Below are positions 43,651-53,650 of a stretch of DNA of 64,000 nt, in pieces. Position 1 is the first letter of the stretch. Every line of letters begins with the position of its first letter. Source of the DNA: Prochlorococcus sp. AG-363-P01 (GTDB taxonomy: Bacteria > Cyanobacteriota > Cyanobacteriia > PCC-6307 > Cyanobiaceae); contig QCGC01000005.1 in NCBI GenBank assembly GCA_003278225.1, positions 23,797 to 87,796 of the forward strand, given 5' to 3'. The position numbers were made by a program, and so were the translations under genes. The notes beneath the pieces are model-generated. The model searched no databases, was not told the DNA's origin, and saw only the letters and a program-made list of their open reading frames with translations.

Positions 43651-44508
43651 TCAACTAGCGATTGCAGTAGGGAACTCACCCATTCGCTGAGATGCATATC
43701 CAATCCCTCTGACAGTAAGTATTAACTCAGGATTACGAGGATCGGGCTCAAGCTTCCCTCTCAAACGCGCAACGTAAACATCTACTACGCGAAGGTCTGC
43801 GGCTCTTCTGGGAGGGTACCCCCACAATTGCTCCAAAATCTCTGCTCTGGGTACTACCCGTCCAGGTTCACGAAATAAAAGCTCCAGCAAGCTGAATTCT
43901 GTATAAGTCAAACCAATACGGTCACCACCACGACTAACTTGACGCCGATTGGTATCTACCACTAAATCGCCCAAACGAAGAACACCTTGTCCAACGGGTA
44001 TTTCGCGTGTTTCAACAACTGAGACTCCTGGCCCCATCCTTCTAAGAATTGTCGCTATTCGCGTCTCCAACTCCTTAGGACTAAATGGTTTCGAAAGATA
44101 ATCATCTGCACCCAGATCAAGTCCTGCAACTCGCTCAGAAATGGCTTCAAGCGCTGTCAAAAAGATTATGGGGACGCATGATTCCGCCCTGAGACGCCTA
44201 CAAACTGCAAATCCATCAAGCTTTGGAAGCATTACATCTAAAACCACCAAATCAGGTGACTCATTGTGGAAAGCCTCTATAGCCTTTTCTCCATCATCAG
44301 CTGAAATGACTCTATAACCAGCTAGCTGAAGTCTTGTTATTAAAACGCGTAAGACTGCTGGCTCATCATCAACTACCAGGATGGTGGCCTTTGGGTTCAT
44401 TGCATGTGACCTCTTGGGGGACCCATCAATGCTTTTAAGCTCTGATGGACCTCTTCGTGGCATGAGTGATTGCTCATCAAGAAAAGCAACAATAACCTTC
44501 CAACCCAA
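43651..44508 (-). CDS. rpaB: OmpR-family response regulator, RpaB-like
   Basis: Receiver ILVVDDEPAVLRVLI...LDVMLPKLDG...KPFSPKELE, winged helix TYTEFSLLELLFREPGRVV...LRVVDVYVARLRGKLEPDPRNPELILTVRGIGY. Start may be the ATG at the internal MNPKATILVVDDE. Confidence 0.85.
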   Translation of the reverse strand: MGWKVIVAFLDEQSLMPRRGPSELKSIDGSPKRSHAMNPKATILVVDDEPAVLRVLITRLQLAGYRVISADDGEKAIEAFHNESPDLVVLDVMLPKLDGFAVCRRLRAESCVPIIFLTALEAISERVAGLDLGADDYLSKPFSPKELETRIATILRRMGPGVSVVETREIPVGQGVLRLGDLVVDTNRRQVSRGGDRIGLTYTEFSLLELLFREPGRVVPRAEILEQLWGYPPRRAADLRVVDVYVARLRGKLEPDPRNPELILTVRGIGYASQRMGEFPTAIAS

Positions 44509-44648
44509 AGAAACAAAAGGGGGTAAAGCTCTGGACGGAAGAGTTTCCCGCTTTTTTTAAGATTTCAAAAGTATTTATACTCGAGTATTTCTACTCATTT
44601 TTGCCTAATTTGGGCTGTAAAAAAAGATACCTTGTGGGGTAAAGAATC

Positions 44649-44733
44649 ACCTGAGGGAACAGAATCTGCTTCCCTCAGGTTTCAAGCCGCATGGAAAGAT
44701 TTACGAAGAAATATAGAGATACATATTTCTTCG
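44649..44733. repeat. Two consecutive perfect inverted repeats in the rpaB upstream region
   Basis: ACCTGAGGGAA (44649-44659) / TTCCCTCAGGT (44670-44680); CGAAGAAATAT (44704-44714) / ATATTTCTTCG (44723-44733). Confidence 0.85.
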
Positions 44734-44900
44734 CAAGCAAAGAAACCAAATAAATTAAGAAAAATGCAATATAATCCTTACTTTTCTAATTAAATATACC
44801 CAATTAGTTTATACAAACTAGTCTAACTTAAGGGTTAAAAATCTTGGCTTTATGCACTGAAGGCTTATTAAATAAGCTTAAGATAAATTATTTAATAAGA

Positions 44901-45440
44901 TCATAAACTATCTCTAGAAAAATTACTTGAAGGCAGAAACCTATAATTCTTAAAACACATCAAAAGTAGAGAGCAAATTAAAGGAGCCATTAAACCTGTC
45001 AGTATTGACTGAGCCAGGAGGGTGTGAAAGCTCCATAAATTAAATAAAGTGACTGGGCTAACAGTTCCATTTAGAACAAATTGCAACCACAAACCTAAAC
45101 TTACAAAAATACTTCCGATCCACGACAACAATCCAAGACTAAAGCCTCTCTGAAAAAGCAAAGATCTTTTCCCTAAATAACCCCACCAAAGTCCAAGTAT
45201 TGACAAAAAAGGTGCGTAAGTTGCATCACCAAGACTAATAGCATCTAAAGATAAGCCCAATGCAAAGCCACTAAGCAAGCCCGAAACTGGTCCTGCAAAA
45301 AGAGACCAAGGCAATAACCACAAAATTGACCATGATGGCCCTACTCCCATCAAAGTCAGCCAACTAGGGGCTATCAAAGTCAAAAAAGGCACCCCAATAG
45401 CAGATAATCCAACAACTGAACCCAAGCGAAATCTAATCAT
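44901..45440 (-). CDS. mreD: Rod shape-determining protein MreD
   Basis: Hydrophobic protein downstream of mreC; start at MIRFRLG preferred. Confidence 0.8.
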   Translation of the reverse strand: MIRFRLGSVVGLSAIGVPFLTLIAPSWLTLMGVGPSWSILWLLPWSLFAGPVSGLLSGFALGLSLDAISLGDATYAPFLSILGLWWGYLGKRSLLFQRGFSLGLLSWIGSIFVSLGLWLQFVLNGTVSPVTLFNLWSFHTLLAQSILTGLMAPLICSLLLMCFKNYRFLPSSNFSRDSL

Positions 45441-46182
45441 CAAGTCTTTGAACTTGTACCCAATCAATGGCCTCTGGAGATGCAAAAAGTTGCACAGTTG
45501 CATGAGGTGCAGGGACTGCATTTGCATCTATGGATTGAATAACACCTATAGGCAAATTTGGGGGAAGAAGGGTACTTGCTGGTGATGTACTAACAATATC
45601 GCCTTTTATTGCCTGAGAATCTTTATCTAAAAAAGTCAATCTTGGTCGATTAGTTCCCATGCCAAGCAAAAGTCCATGTCGCTTAGTTCTATTAACCCAA
45701 ACACCTATTTGGCTACCAGGAGCTGTAAGCAATCTCACCCTTGAGGTTGTAGGCGTCACACTTTGAACTATCCCTATTAAGCCGCCAGGTCCCATTACTG
45801 CAGAACCATTTTTAATGCCCGCAAATTTACCTTTACCTAATTCTAATTGTTGCCACCATCCATTCGATTTTCGAGATATCACTGGTAATGAGAAAAAATC
45901 ATCTTTCGAGGATTCCTTGAGAGAAAGCATCCTTCTCAATCGCATATTGTCTTGTTCAAGTAAATCCAAGCGAGCCTTCTGTTCTAATTGCGCTCCCTGC
46001 AGAAGCCACTCTTGCTGAGAAGTACCAGGCCAAAATGGTCTGGTTATAAATGCATAAACATCTAATAATCCAGTTCCTTTGCTCCATCGAATAATGAAAA
46101 GGCTCGCAATCAAGAAAATCCAAGGCCAACGTCTACGCCAAAAACGCCATCTTTGAGTCGTTAATTTAGGCCCGCCAGTCAT
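45433..46182 (-). CDS. mreC: Rod shape-determining protein MreC
   Basis: Single N-terminal TM, GPGGLIGIVQSVTPTTSRVRLLTAPGSQIGVWVNRT; adjacent to mreB. Confidence 0.93.
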   Translation of the reverse strand: MTGGPKLTTQRWRFWRRRWPWIFLIASLFIIRWSKGTGLLDVYAFITRPFWPGTSQQEWLLQGAQLEQKARLDLLEQDNMRLRRMLSLKESSKDDFFSLPVISRKSNGWWQQLELGKGKFAGIKNGSAVMGPGGLIGIVQSVTPTTSRVRLLTAPGSQIGVWVNRTKRHGLLLGMGTNRPRLTFLDKDSQAIKGDIVSTSPASTLLPPNLPIGVIQSIDANAVPAPHATVQLFASPEAIDWVQVQRLDD

Positions 46183-46185
46183 ACA

Positions 46186-47238
46186 TCAATCAGTTGATGA
46201 ATTTCTTGCAAACTCAGGTGTATCTAAGACTCTTCTTAAGCGCTTAAAATCTTCCAAAACCTGACCACATCCATTAACAACACAAAGCAAAGGGTCTTCA
46301 GCAACATGCGTAAAAATCCCTGTTTCGTGACTAACAAGATCACTAATTCCTCTAACTAAAGCCCCTCCACCGGCAAGCATGATTCCTCTATCAGCGATAT
46401 CAGCAGCCAACTCAGGAGGAGTTCGCTCCAAAGTACGTTTAACAGCCTCAACAATCTTGCTGAGCGGTTCAGCCATAGCCTCTCTTAAATCACCTGTTTG
46501 TAAATTTATTGATCTTGGAAGGCCCGATAAAAGATGCAAACCACGTACATCCATTGATTTCATATCCTGATCATTATCAGGAAAAGCAGAGCCTATTCGT
46601 ATTTTGATCTCTTCGGCTGTGCGCTCACCAACAACTAAATTGTGCACTTTCTTTAAATAAATAGCAATCGCATCGTTTATTTCATCTCCAGCAACCCTTA
46701 CTGATTCGCTTAAAACTGTGCCTCCTAAACTCAGAACAGCTACTTCAGTAGTCCCTCCGCCTATATCAACAATCATAGTTCCAATTGGCTCAGTCACAGG
46801 TAATGATGCGCCTATAGCAGCTGCAACTGGCTCATCGATTAAATGCACCTCGCGAGCACCAGCCATCCCTGCCTCCCGCACAGCTCGACGTTCCACTCCA
46901 GTCACTCCACTAGGTATTCCCACCACTAAACGAGGAGAAATAATCCCACGACCTTCGTTACATTTTTGTATGAAACTTTTGAGCATCTGCTCAGCTGCAT
47001 CAAAGTCAGCAATAACTCCATCTCTCAGAGGTCGGACAGCTCGAATATTGCCAGGAGTTCTACCAAGCATTAACTTTGCATCATCGCCTACCGCAAGAGG
47101 GACTCCCTCCTCTAAATCCATTGCAACAACAGAAGGTTCTTGAAGAACAATTCCTTTCCCTGATACGTATATCAGAGTATTTGCCGTCCCAAGATCAATA
47201 CCAATATCTCGAGAAAACTTAAATCGATTAAGCAACAC
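46186..47238 (-). CDS. mreB: Rod shape-determining protein MreB
   Basis: SRDIGIDLGTANTLIYVSGKGIVLQEPSVVA; actin-fold motifs. Confidence 0.97.
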   Translation of the reverse strand: MLLNRFKFSRDIGIDLGTANTLIYVSGKGIVLQEPSVVAMDLEEGVPLAVGDDAKLMLGRTPGNIRAVRPLRDGVIADFDAAEQMLKSFIQKCNEGRGIISPRLVVGIPSGVTGVERRAVREAGMAGAREVHLIDEPVAAAIGASLPVTEPIGTMIVDIGGGTTEVAVLSLGGTVLSESVRVAGDEINDAIAIYLKKVHNLVVGERTAEEIKIRIGSAFPDNDQDMKSMDVRGLHLLSGLPRSINLQTGDLREAMAEPLSKIVEAVKRTLERTPPELAADIADRGIMLAGGGALVRGISDLVSHETGIFTHVAEDPLLCVVNGCGQVLEDFKRLRRVLDTPEFARNSSTD

Positions 47239-47377
47239 AGTTTTAATTCAATTCGGCGAATCATAGAGGGCTTAGGCAATTCGTCTTGTTACTTACAAAG
47301 AAGAGTCTTGAAGTCCTTGCATCCATTACCTCCTAACTTGAAGCATTATTAAGAGGCCTCACCATGGCAACAAATAA

Positions 47378-47767
47378 ATGAGCATCAATTCCGTCACATT
47401 GGTAGGTCGAGCTGGAAGAGACCCAGAAGTTCGTTATTTCGAGTCTGGTAGCGTTGTGGCCAATCTTACATTGGCAGTTAATCGTCGTGGTCGTAATGAT
47501 GAGCCTGATTGGTTCAATATCGAAATATGGGGCAAGCAAGCACAAGTAGCAGCAGATTATGTAAAGAAAGGTTCCTTACTAGGCATTACAGGTAGCTTCA
47601 AAGTGGACAGCTGGACAGACAGGAATACAGGTGAGCCACGAAGCAAGCCTGTAGTTCGGGTGGATCGCCTTGAATTGCTTGGTTCAAAACGGGACTCTGA
47701 GTCAAACAGTTTTAATACCGGAAGGTCTAGTGAAGTCTCAACTAATGATGAAGAAATACCCTTCTAA
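47378..47767 (+). CDS. ssb: Single-stranded DNA-binding protein
   Basis: MSINSVTLVGRAGRDPEVRYFESGSVVANLTLAVNRR; acidic tail ending EEIPF. Confidence 0.96.
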   Translation: MSINSVTLVGRAGRDPEVRYFESGSVVANLTLAVNRRGRNDEPDWFNIEIWGKQAQVAADYVKKGSLLGITGSFKVDSWTDRNTGEPRSKPVVRVDRLELLGSKRDSESNSFNTGRSSEVSTNDEEIPF

Positions 47768-47774
47768 AAGTTAT

Positions 47775-48434
47775 TCAATCCTTTACCTTTAACTTTTTAA
47801 GAGTTCTAAGGATTAAAAACAATAAGCCAGATATGATTCCAACAATAATAATAATTTTCACACTTTTGGATAAAGGGCCAACCCAAAACTCCACATTGGT
47901 GTAACTCTCTCCAAGAACTAAACCAGCCAAAGTCAATAATAAAGTCCAAATAAGACTTCCTGCAGTTGTCCAAATTAGAAAAGGTATTAAAGGCATTAAC
48001 TCAATACCCGCGGGTACTGAAATCAAAGTTCTAATCCCTGGTACTAAACGTCCCCAAAAAACTAAAGCTACACCATATCGATTAAACCATCTACGACTTC
48101 GTGCCAATTCCTCAGGATTAATGCCAATCCATCTACCATTATTCTTCAACCATTTCTCAAGTCTTTCTTCATTAACCAAACGTCCTAATCCATACCAAGG
48201 AAATGCACCTAATACAGTTCCCAACAAACCCGCAAAAACAACTGGCAAGAAATGCAATTGACCTTGCTGCACATAAAAACCTCCAAGAGGCATAATTAAC
48301 TCAGAAGGTATAGGTGGAAAAAGGTTTTCCAAAAACATCGCTGCTAAAATCGCGCTGTAACCAATCCATTGATTAGCTTCAACAGCCTTACCAATAAGTT
48401 CAGGCAATTTAGTAATTAGTTCAATTATTTCCAT
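47775..48434 (-). CDS. DedA-family membrane protein
   Basis: MFLENLFPPIPSELIMPLGG, FWGRLVPGIRTLISVPAG. Confidence 0.93.
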   Translation of the reverse strand: MEIIELITKLPELIGKAVEANQWIGYSAILAAMFLENLFPPIPSELIMPLGGFYVQQGQLHFLPVVFAGLLGTVLGAFPWYGLGRLVNEERLEKWLKNNGRWIGINPEELARSRRWFNRYGVALVFWGRLVPGIRTLISVPAGIELMPLIPFLIWTTAGSLIWTLLLTLAGLVLGESYTNVEFWVGPLSKSVKIIIIVGIISGLLFLILRTLKKLKVKD

Positions 48435-48483
48435 AAAATTAATTCTCGAAAAATATTTTCCTTAAATTTTAAATAGAGTTCAA

Positions 48484-49914
48484 TTAATAACGATAATGAT
48501 CTGGTTTATAGGGACCTTCAATTGGAACACTTATATATTCTGCCTGGCTAGGAGTTAACTGAGTTAAATTTGCTCCAATCTTTTCCAAATGCAAACGAGC
48601 AACCATTTCATCTAAATGTTTTGGCAACACATAAACTTGATTGGAATAATGAGAGCCTTTAGTGAATAATTCAATCTGAGCCAAAACTTGATTAGTAAAG
48701 GAATTACTCATCACAAAACTTGGATGCCCTGTAGCACACCCCAAATTAACTAGACGTCCTTCAGCTAAAAGAATAATTTTATGCCCACTAGGTAAAGTTA
48801 TATGGTCTACCTGAGGCTTAATATTTTCCCACTCATATTTTCTTAATGAGGAAACATCAATTTCGTTATCAAAATGACCAATATTGCAGACAATTGCCTC
48901 ATCCTTCATACAAATAAGATGCTCATGTCGAATTACTTGGAAATTCCCAGTTGCAGTAACAAAGATATCTACATCCTGCACAACTTCTTCTAAACGAACA
49001 ACTCGGTAACCCTCCATTGCTGCCTGGAGAGCGCAAATTGGATCGATTTCAGCAATCATTACCGTTGCTCCCAAACCTCTTAATGACTGAGCAGATCCCT
49101 TCCCAACATCTCCATAACCAACAACTAATGCAACCTTGCCAGCCACCATTACATCTGTTGCTCGCTTTATGCCATCTACTAAAGATTCACGACATCCATA
49201 AAGATTGTCAAATTTACTTTTCGTAACTGAATCATTGACATTAATTGCAGGGAAAGGAAGCTCACCGTTTTTTTGCATCTGATAGAGGCGAGCTACACCT
49301 GTTGTAGTTTCTTCAGTAATCCCTTGAATACTTTTCTTGATACGGGAATAAAAACCAGGATCTTTCTGCAACTTGGCTCGAATGGAGGCAAACAAGGAGA
49401 CCTCTTCTTCGTTAGAAGGATTTTTAAGAACTCCCATATCCTTTTCCGCCCTACTGCCAAGCATCACCAAACCTGTTGCATCCCCACCATCATCAAGAAT
49501 CATATTGGGAGCTTCATCATCACCCCATTCAAGAATCCTATGAGTGTATGCCCAATATTCATCTAATGTTTCTCCTTTAACCGCAAAAACAGGTACACCT
49601 GTCGCAGCGATTGCAGCAGCAGCATGATCTTGAGTAGAAAAGATGTTGCATGATGCCCAACGAACTTTTGCACCCAAAGCCACCAAAGTCTCTATAAGTA
49701 CCCCTGTCTGAATGGTCATGTGCAAGCTGCCAGCAATACGAGCACCTTTTAAAGGCTTTTGACTCCCATACTTGGCCCTTAGAGACATCAAGCCCGGCAT
49801 CTCGGTTTCGGCAATCGTCAACTCCTTGCGCCCAAACTCAGCCTGCCCTATATCAAAAACAACATAGTCAGGAGAATCAGTCAAAGTATTTATGGAGGAA
49901 GGTACAGCAACCAT
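48484..49914 (-). CDS. ahcY: Adenosylhomocysteinase
   Basis: [39 protein letters not shown]-terminal KPDHYRY. Confidence 0.97.
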   Translation of the reverse strand: MVAVPSSINTLTDSPDYVVFDIGQAEFGRKELTIAETEMPGLMSLRAKYGSQKPLKGARIAGSLHMTIQTGVLIETLVALGAKVRWASCNIFSTQDHAAAAIAATGVPVFAVKGETLDEYWAYTHRILEWGDDEAPNMILDDGGDATGLVMLGSRAEKDMGVLKNPSNEEEVSLFASIRAKLQKDPGFYSRIKKSIQGITEETTTGVARLYQMQKNGELPFPAINVNDSVTKSKFDNLYGCRESLVDGIKRATDVMVAGKVALVVGYGDVGKGSAQSLRGLGATVMIAEIDPICALQAAMEGYRVVRLEEVVQDVDIFVTATGNFQVIRHEHLICMKDEAIVCNIGHFDNEIDVSSLRKYEWENIKPQVDHITLPSGHKIILLAEGRLVNLGCATGHPSFVMSNSFTNQVLAQIELFTKGSHYSNQVYVLPKHLDEMVARLHLEKIGANLTQLTPSQAEYISVPIEGPYKPDHYRY

Positions 49915-50461
49915 GATCAAAAGTTCAATAAAAAAGGGAAAAGAGAATGAGAAACACTACAAAGTGGTCGAAGCTTCTATTGCAAGTAAGTGGCAATCTA
50001 CAGATTCATGTTGGCTAATACAAAACCTGGCAGACACAATGTGTCTCGGGGAGGCCTTTATTCATAGGATTCCTAATCTAAAACTAGTCTTGTTAGAGGG
50101 TCCATTAGGTGCAGGTAAAACCTCATTTGTTAAAGGGATGGCAAAGGCCCTGGCAATTGAAGAACCAATTACTAGTCCCACTTTCCCTCTAGCTCAACAC
50201 TACCTATCTGGAAACACTCCTCTGATTCACTTGGATTTATATCGGTTAGAAGATTACAAAACTGCAAATGAATTATTTTTTCAAGAAGAAGAAGAAGCAA
50301 ATGCATTAGATGGCCTAATAATTGTCGAATGGCCAGAACGTTTGAATTTTTCCCTCCCAGAAGCATGGAAGATAACTATTGAATATCGAAGTTGTGAAGA
50401 ACGATTATTTCACTTATCCCCACCAAAAGTTGCTGACAAGCAGTCTAAAACATCTTTATAA
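49913..50461 (+). CDS. tsaE: tRNA threonylcarbamoyladenosine biosynthesis protein TsaE
   Basis: [42 protein letters not shown]. Start codon uncertain. Confidence 0.88.
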   Translation: MIKSSIKKGKENEKHYKVVEASIASKWQSTDSCWLIQNLADTMCLGEAFIHRIPNLKLVLLEGPLGAGKTSFVKGMAKALAIEEPITSPTFPLAQHYLSGNTPLIHLDLYRLEDYKTANELFFQEEEEANALDGLIIVEWPERLNFSLPEAWKITIEYRSCEERLFHLSPPKVADKQSKTSL

Positions 50462-51450
50462 GTTGGTTGTGGATCAATTCCACCAGATCCAGTACAAACC
50501 AATGCTCCACATGCAGCAGCAAATTTAACTGCCGCCTCAGCCTCCTGATGCGTGTCTGGTTTGAATGAGTGTCTTAATAGTTGATTGATTAAGCCTGCTG
50601 TAAAAGAATCTCCAGCTCCAGTTGTATCTACAACTACTTTCGGGGAGATAGCATCCGTTTCCCCAGAAAAATCACCAATTAGCCATTTCACAGGATTCGA
50701 TCCATCAGTAATAACTACATCAGGTTGGCAAGGTAATGATCTGGAAATCTGCTTGGGATCTTCAGAGCTAAAGAACCAAATTGCTTCTTCTTTGGCTAGC
50801 TTTAATAAAGAAGCTTTTTCTAAAATAGGTTTAATCTTTTCAAGCTCTTTTTGACTGGGGCCAATATCTGGGGCATTATTTATATCCCAGAAAGTGGGGC
50901 GCCAATTTATATCTAAAGTAATGTGAATTTTACTTTCACAAGCTTTATTAACACACCATGATAAAGCCTCCTCAGAAATTTCATTTGCGAGTAGAAGAGT
51001 ACCTATTAGCAAAGAATTAGTCTTCCTAAGTATTAAGTTAAAATTATCTTGAATACAATTTACAGATAAAGCCTGGTCAGCAAATCCCTCCCCCTTATCT
51101 CCTGAAAAGCCTTGAAAAGATCTTTCTCCAGAAAGGTCACGACGTACCAAAACTATGCGAGAAGGCCTTGATTGATCAAACTGCAACCCTTTGAGATTAA
51201 TGCCACGAGCATTAAACAAATTTTGAAAGCATTCACCAATCGAATCAGTTCCCAAACGTCCAAAGAAGGCTACAGAAGTACCTAATTGGGCTAACCCACA
51301 CGCAACATTCGCAGGAGCACCTCCTAAGCAATCTTCATAGGATTGATCATGTAAAGAGTCGCCCCCCAGAGGGCCTAGACGATCTACCAGTGCCTCTCCA
51401 ATACAAATAACTTGAGGGAAATCACATTTTTTGGATGAATTATCAACCAT
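50410..51450 (-). CDS. PfkB-family carbohydrate kinase (fructokinase-like)
   Basis: GEALVDRLGPLGG, GGAPANVACGLAQLG, DTTGAGDSFTAGLINQLL. Confidence 0.92.
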   Translation of the reverse strand: MVDNSSKKCDFPQVICIGEALVDRLGPLGGDSLHDQSYEDCLGGAPANVACGLAQLGTSVAFFGRLGTDSIGECFQNLFNARGINLKGLQFDQSRPSRIVLVRRDLSGERSFQGFSGDKGEGFADQALSVNCIQDNFNLILRKTNSLLIGTLLLANEISEEALSWCVNKACESKIHITLDINWRPTFWDINNAPDIGPSQKELEKIKPILEKASLLKLAKEEAIWFFSSEDPKQISRSLPCQPDVVITDGSNPVKWLIGDFSGETDAISPKVVVDTTGAGDSFTAGLINQLLRHSFKPDTHQEAEAAVKFAAACGALVCTGSGGIDPQPTYKDVLDCLSATFGGDK

Positions 51451-51461
51451 CTTGCTGATCT

Positions 51462-52685
51462 TTACTGACTAAAACCTAAAGGCAAATCATTAAAATTGCC
51501 TTTCTGAAGAAATTTATGTAAAGCAGAAATCATCTTTGTATTTGCCGCAGGAAAAGGATAATCCATTAGATCACTTGGCTGAACCCAAAGAAATCTTTGA
51601 CTTTCTAAAGGTTTAGGTTCGCCTGAAATCCACTCACAAAGGTGAACAATAAAGGCAAGCTTCTTATGGCTATATTTATGTTCTAATGTAATTAATTGTT
51701 CCCCTACCTTCACTTCAATTGCTAACTCTTCTCTCAATTCTCTTTCAATAGTTTCCTTAATAGTTTCATTGGGTTCCTGCTTGCCTCCTGGAAACTCCCA
51801 CATTCCACCCAAAAAACCTTCATTCAAACGTTGATCTATAAGAACTTGGCCAGCTTGATTAAAAACAATGCCTATTCCTATCACTTGCAAGGGTAAGTTT
51901 TTGCCAGCAGACTTCACAGGAAAATGTGTTACCTGATTTGAAGAGTACACAACGCAATGTCCACTCCAAGGACAATTAGAACAAATTGGGTTTCGTGGTT
52001 TACATACCATTGCACCCAAGTCCATCAACGCTTGATTGAAGCTTCTTGGATTCTGACGATCTAAAAGTTGCTCACTTAAAGCCCACAATTCAACTTGAGA
52101 GTCCTCTTCAGGTTTTGGGTTTGCAGTGAATCTTCCCAATACTCTTTTTACATTTCCATCCAACAAAGCTGCTGGGAAGTCAAATGCAGAAGAAAGAATA
52201 CTTCCAGCAGTAGTGCGGCCTATTCCAGGAAAGCTAATCCATGTTTCTAAATCACGAGGCCAAACCAAAGGATCTAAAGAATCTTTATGTCCTAGCAGCT
52301 CCGACAATTGTCTAGCTGTTTCATGGATTCGACGTGCTCTTGAGTAATAACCAAGTCCTTGCCAAACAAGCAAGACTTCTTTCTCAGATGCATTTGCTAA
52401 ATCAATCACAGTTGGGAACGTCGTCATCCATTTTTTCCAATAAGGCAAAACAACCTTTAATTGAGTCTGCTGAAGCATTACCTCGGCAATCCAAATGCTA
52501 TAAGGACATATCGCTTCTCCAGACTCTGGCGGATTTCCATCTTGTTTAAGTTTCCAAGGAATGTCATGACGCCCATTTTCGGAAAACCAATTCAACAAAC
52601 TACTTCTTAAATCTCTTACTTTTTCTGTTGTCAGAAAACATCCTGATGAAACCACCTTTCTTTTCAGTTTCATTAACTCATCCAA
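51462..52685 (-). CDS. mutY: A/G-specific adenine glycosylase with C-terminal NUDIX domain
   Basis: EVMLQQTQLKVVLPYWKKWM, FPGIGRTTAGSIL, CxnPxCsxCPWSGHC Fe-S motif, GGMWEFPGGKQEPNETIKETIERELREEL Nudix box. Confidence 0.95.
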   Translation of the reverse strand: MDELMKLKRKVVSSGCFLTTEKVRDLRSSLLNWFSENGRHDIPWKLKQDGNPPESGEAICPYSIWIAEVMLQQTQLKVVLPYWKKWMTTFPTVIDLANASEKEVLLVWQGLGYYSRARRIHETARQLSELLGHKDSLDPLVWPRDLETWISFPGIGRTTAGSILSSAFDFPAALLDGNVKRVLGRFTANPKPEEDSQVELWALSEQLLDRQNPRSFNQALMDLGAMVCKPRNPICSNCPWSGHCVVYSSNQVTHFPVKSAGKNLPLQVIGIGIVFNQAGQVLIDQRLNEGFLGGMWEFPGGKQEPNETIKETIERELREELAIEVKVGEQLITLEHKYSHKKLAFIVHLCEWISGEPKPLESQRFLWVQPSDLMDYPFPAANTKMISALHKFLQKGNFNDLPLGFSQ

Positions 52686-52726
52686 GCATCACTTAAGTAC
52701 ATAATTAAATGGAATAAATATGCGTT

Positions 52727-53650
52727 ATGAAGCCATTATCAACTCATAACAAAAACAATATATGGCGCTGGTCCAATTTAGAAATAGCTTGGAATAGTGT
52801 TGGATCAGAGGAAGGTTCAAGCCCTGCAATAGTTCTAATACATGGATTTGGAGCCTGCAAAGAACACTGGCGACATAATCAACCAGTACTGGGAGAAATA
52901 ACAATCTGCTATGCAATAGATTTAATTGGTTTTGGTGACAGCAGCCAGCCTCAAGCGAGATTGCAAGGAGAAAATCCAAAACCAGGTGATTTTAGCTATA
53001 AATTCGATTCTTGGGCCTCCCAAATAAATAATTTTTGCCAAGAAGTGGTCAAAAAACCAGTCATTCTTGTTGGCAATTCTATTGGTGGGGTTATAGCCCT
53101 TCGAGCCTCTCAATTACTCAAAGAAAATTGCATCTCTGTAGTGCTTATCGACTGTGCACAAAGAATGATGGACGACAAGCGATTAAATGAGCAACCAATA
53201 TGGATGCGCTGGACACGCCCTTGGTTGAAAAAACTTGTTAGACAACGCTGGCTAAGTACAAATCTTTTTCGTAATGCAGCCAACCCAACTGTCATCAAAA
53301 AAGTGCTAAAGCAGGCTTATCCCACTAGTGGAAATGTGGATGAAAGCCTAATTAAATTACTTCAAATGCCCAGTCAAAGGGAAGGGGCTCAAGAGGCATT
53401 TAGAGGATTTATAAATCTATTTGATGACTACCTTGCTCCTCAAATACTAAAAGACCTGCAAATTCCTGTTGATTTAATTTGGGGAGAGAAAGATCCCTGG
53501 GAGCCTCTCGGAGAAGCCCAGCATTGGCTTACAACTTATAAATGCATTCGATCACTAAAAATTATTCCAGATTCAGGACATTGCCCACATGATGAATGTC
53601 CTGAACAAGTCAATCAAATCCTTTTAGAATTAATTCAACAAGCCACGTAA
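52727..53650 (+). CDS. Alpha/beta hydrolase
   Basis: IVLIHGFGACKEHWRHN, VGNSIGGVIALRAS, DSGHCPHDE; paralogous to 21588..22592. Confidence 0.9.
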   Translation: MKPLSTHNKNNIWRWSNLEIAWNSVGSEEGSSPAIVLIHGFGACKEHWRHNQPVLGEITICYAIDLIGFGDSSQPQARLQGENPKPGDFSYKFDSWASQINNFCQEVVKKPVILVGNSIGGVIALRASQLLKENCISVVLIDCAQRMMDDKRLNEQPIWMRWTRPWLKKLVRQRWLSTNLFRNAANPTVIKKVLKQAYPTSGNVDESLIKLLQMPSQREGAQEAFRGFINLFDDYLAPQILKDLQIPVDLIWGEKDPWEPLGEAQHWLTTYKCIRSLKIIPDSGHCPHDECPEQVNQILLELIQQAT

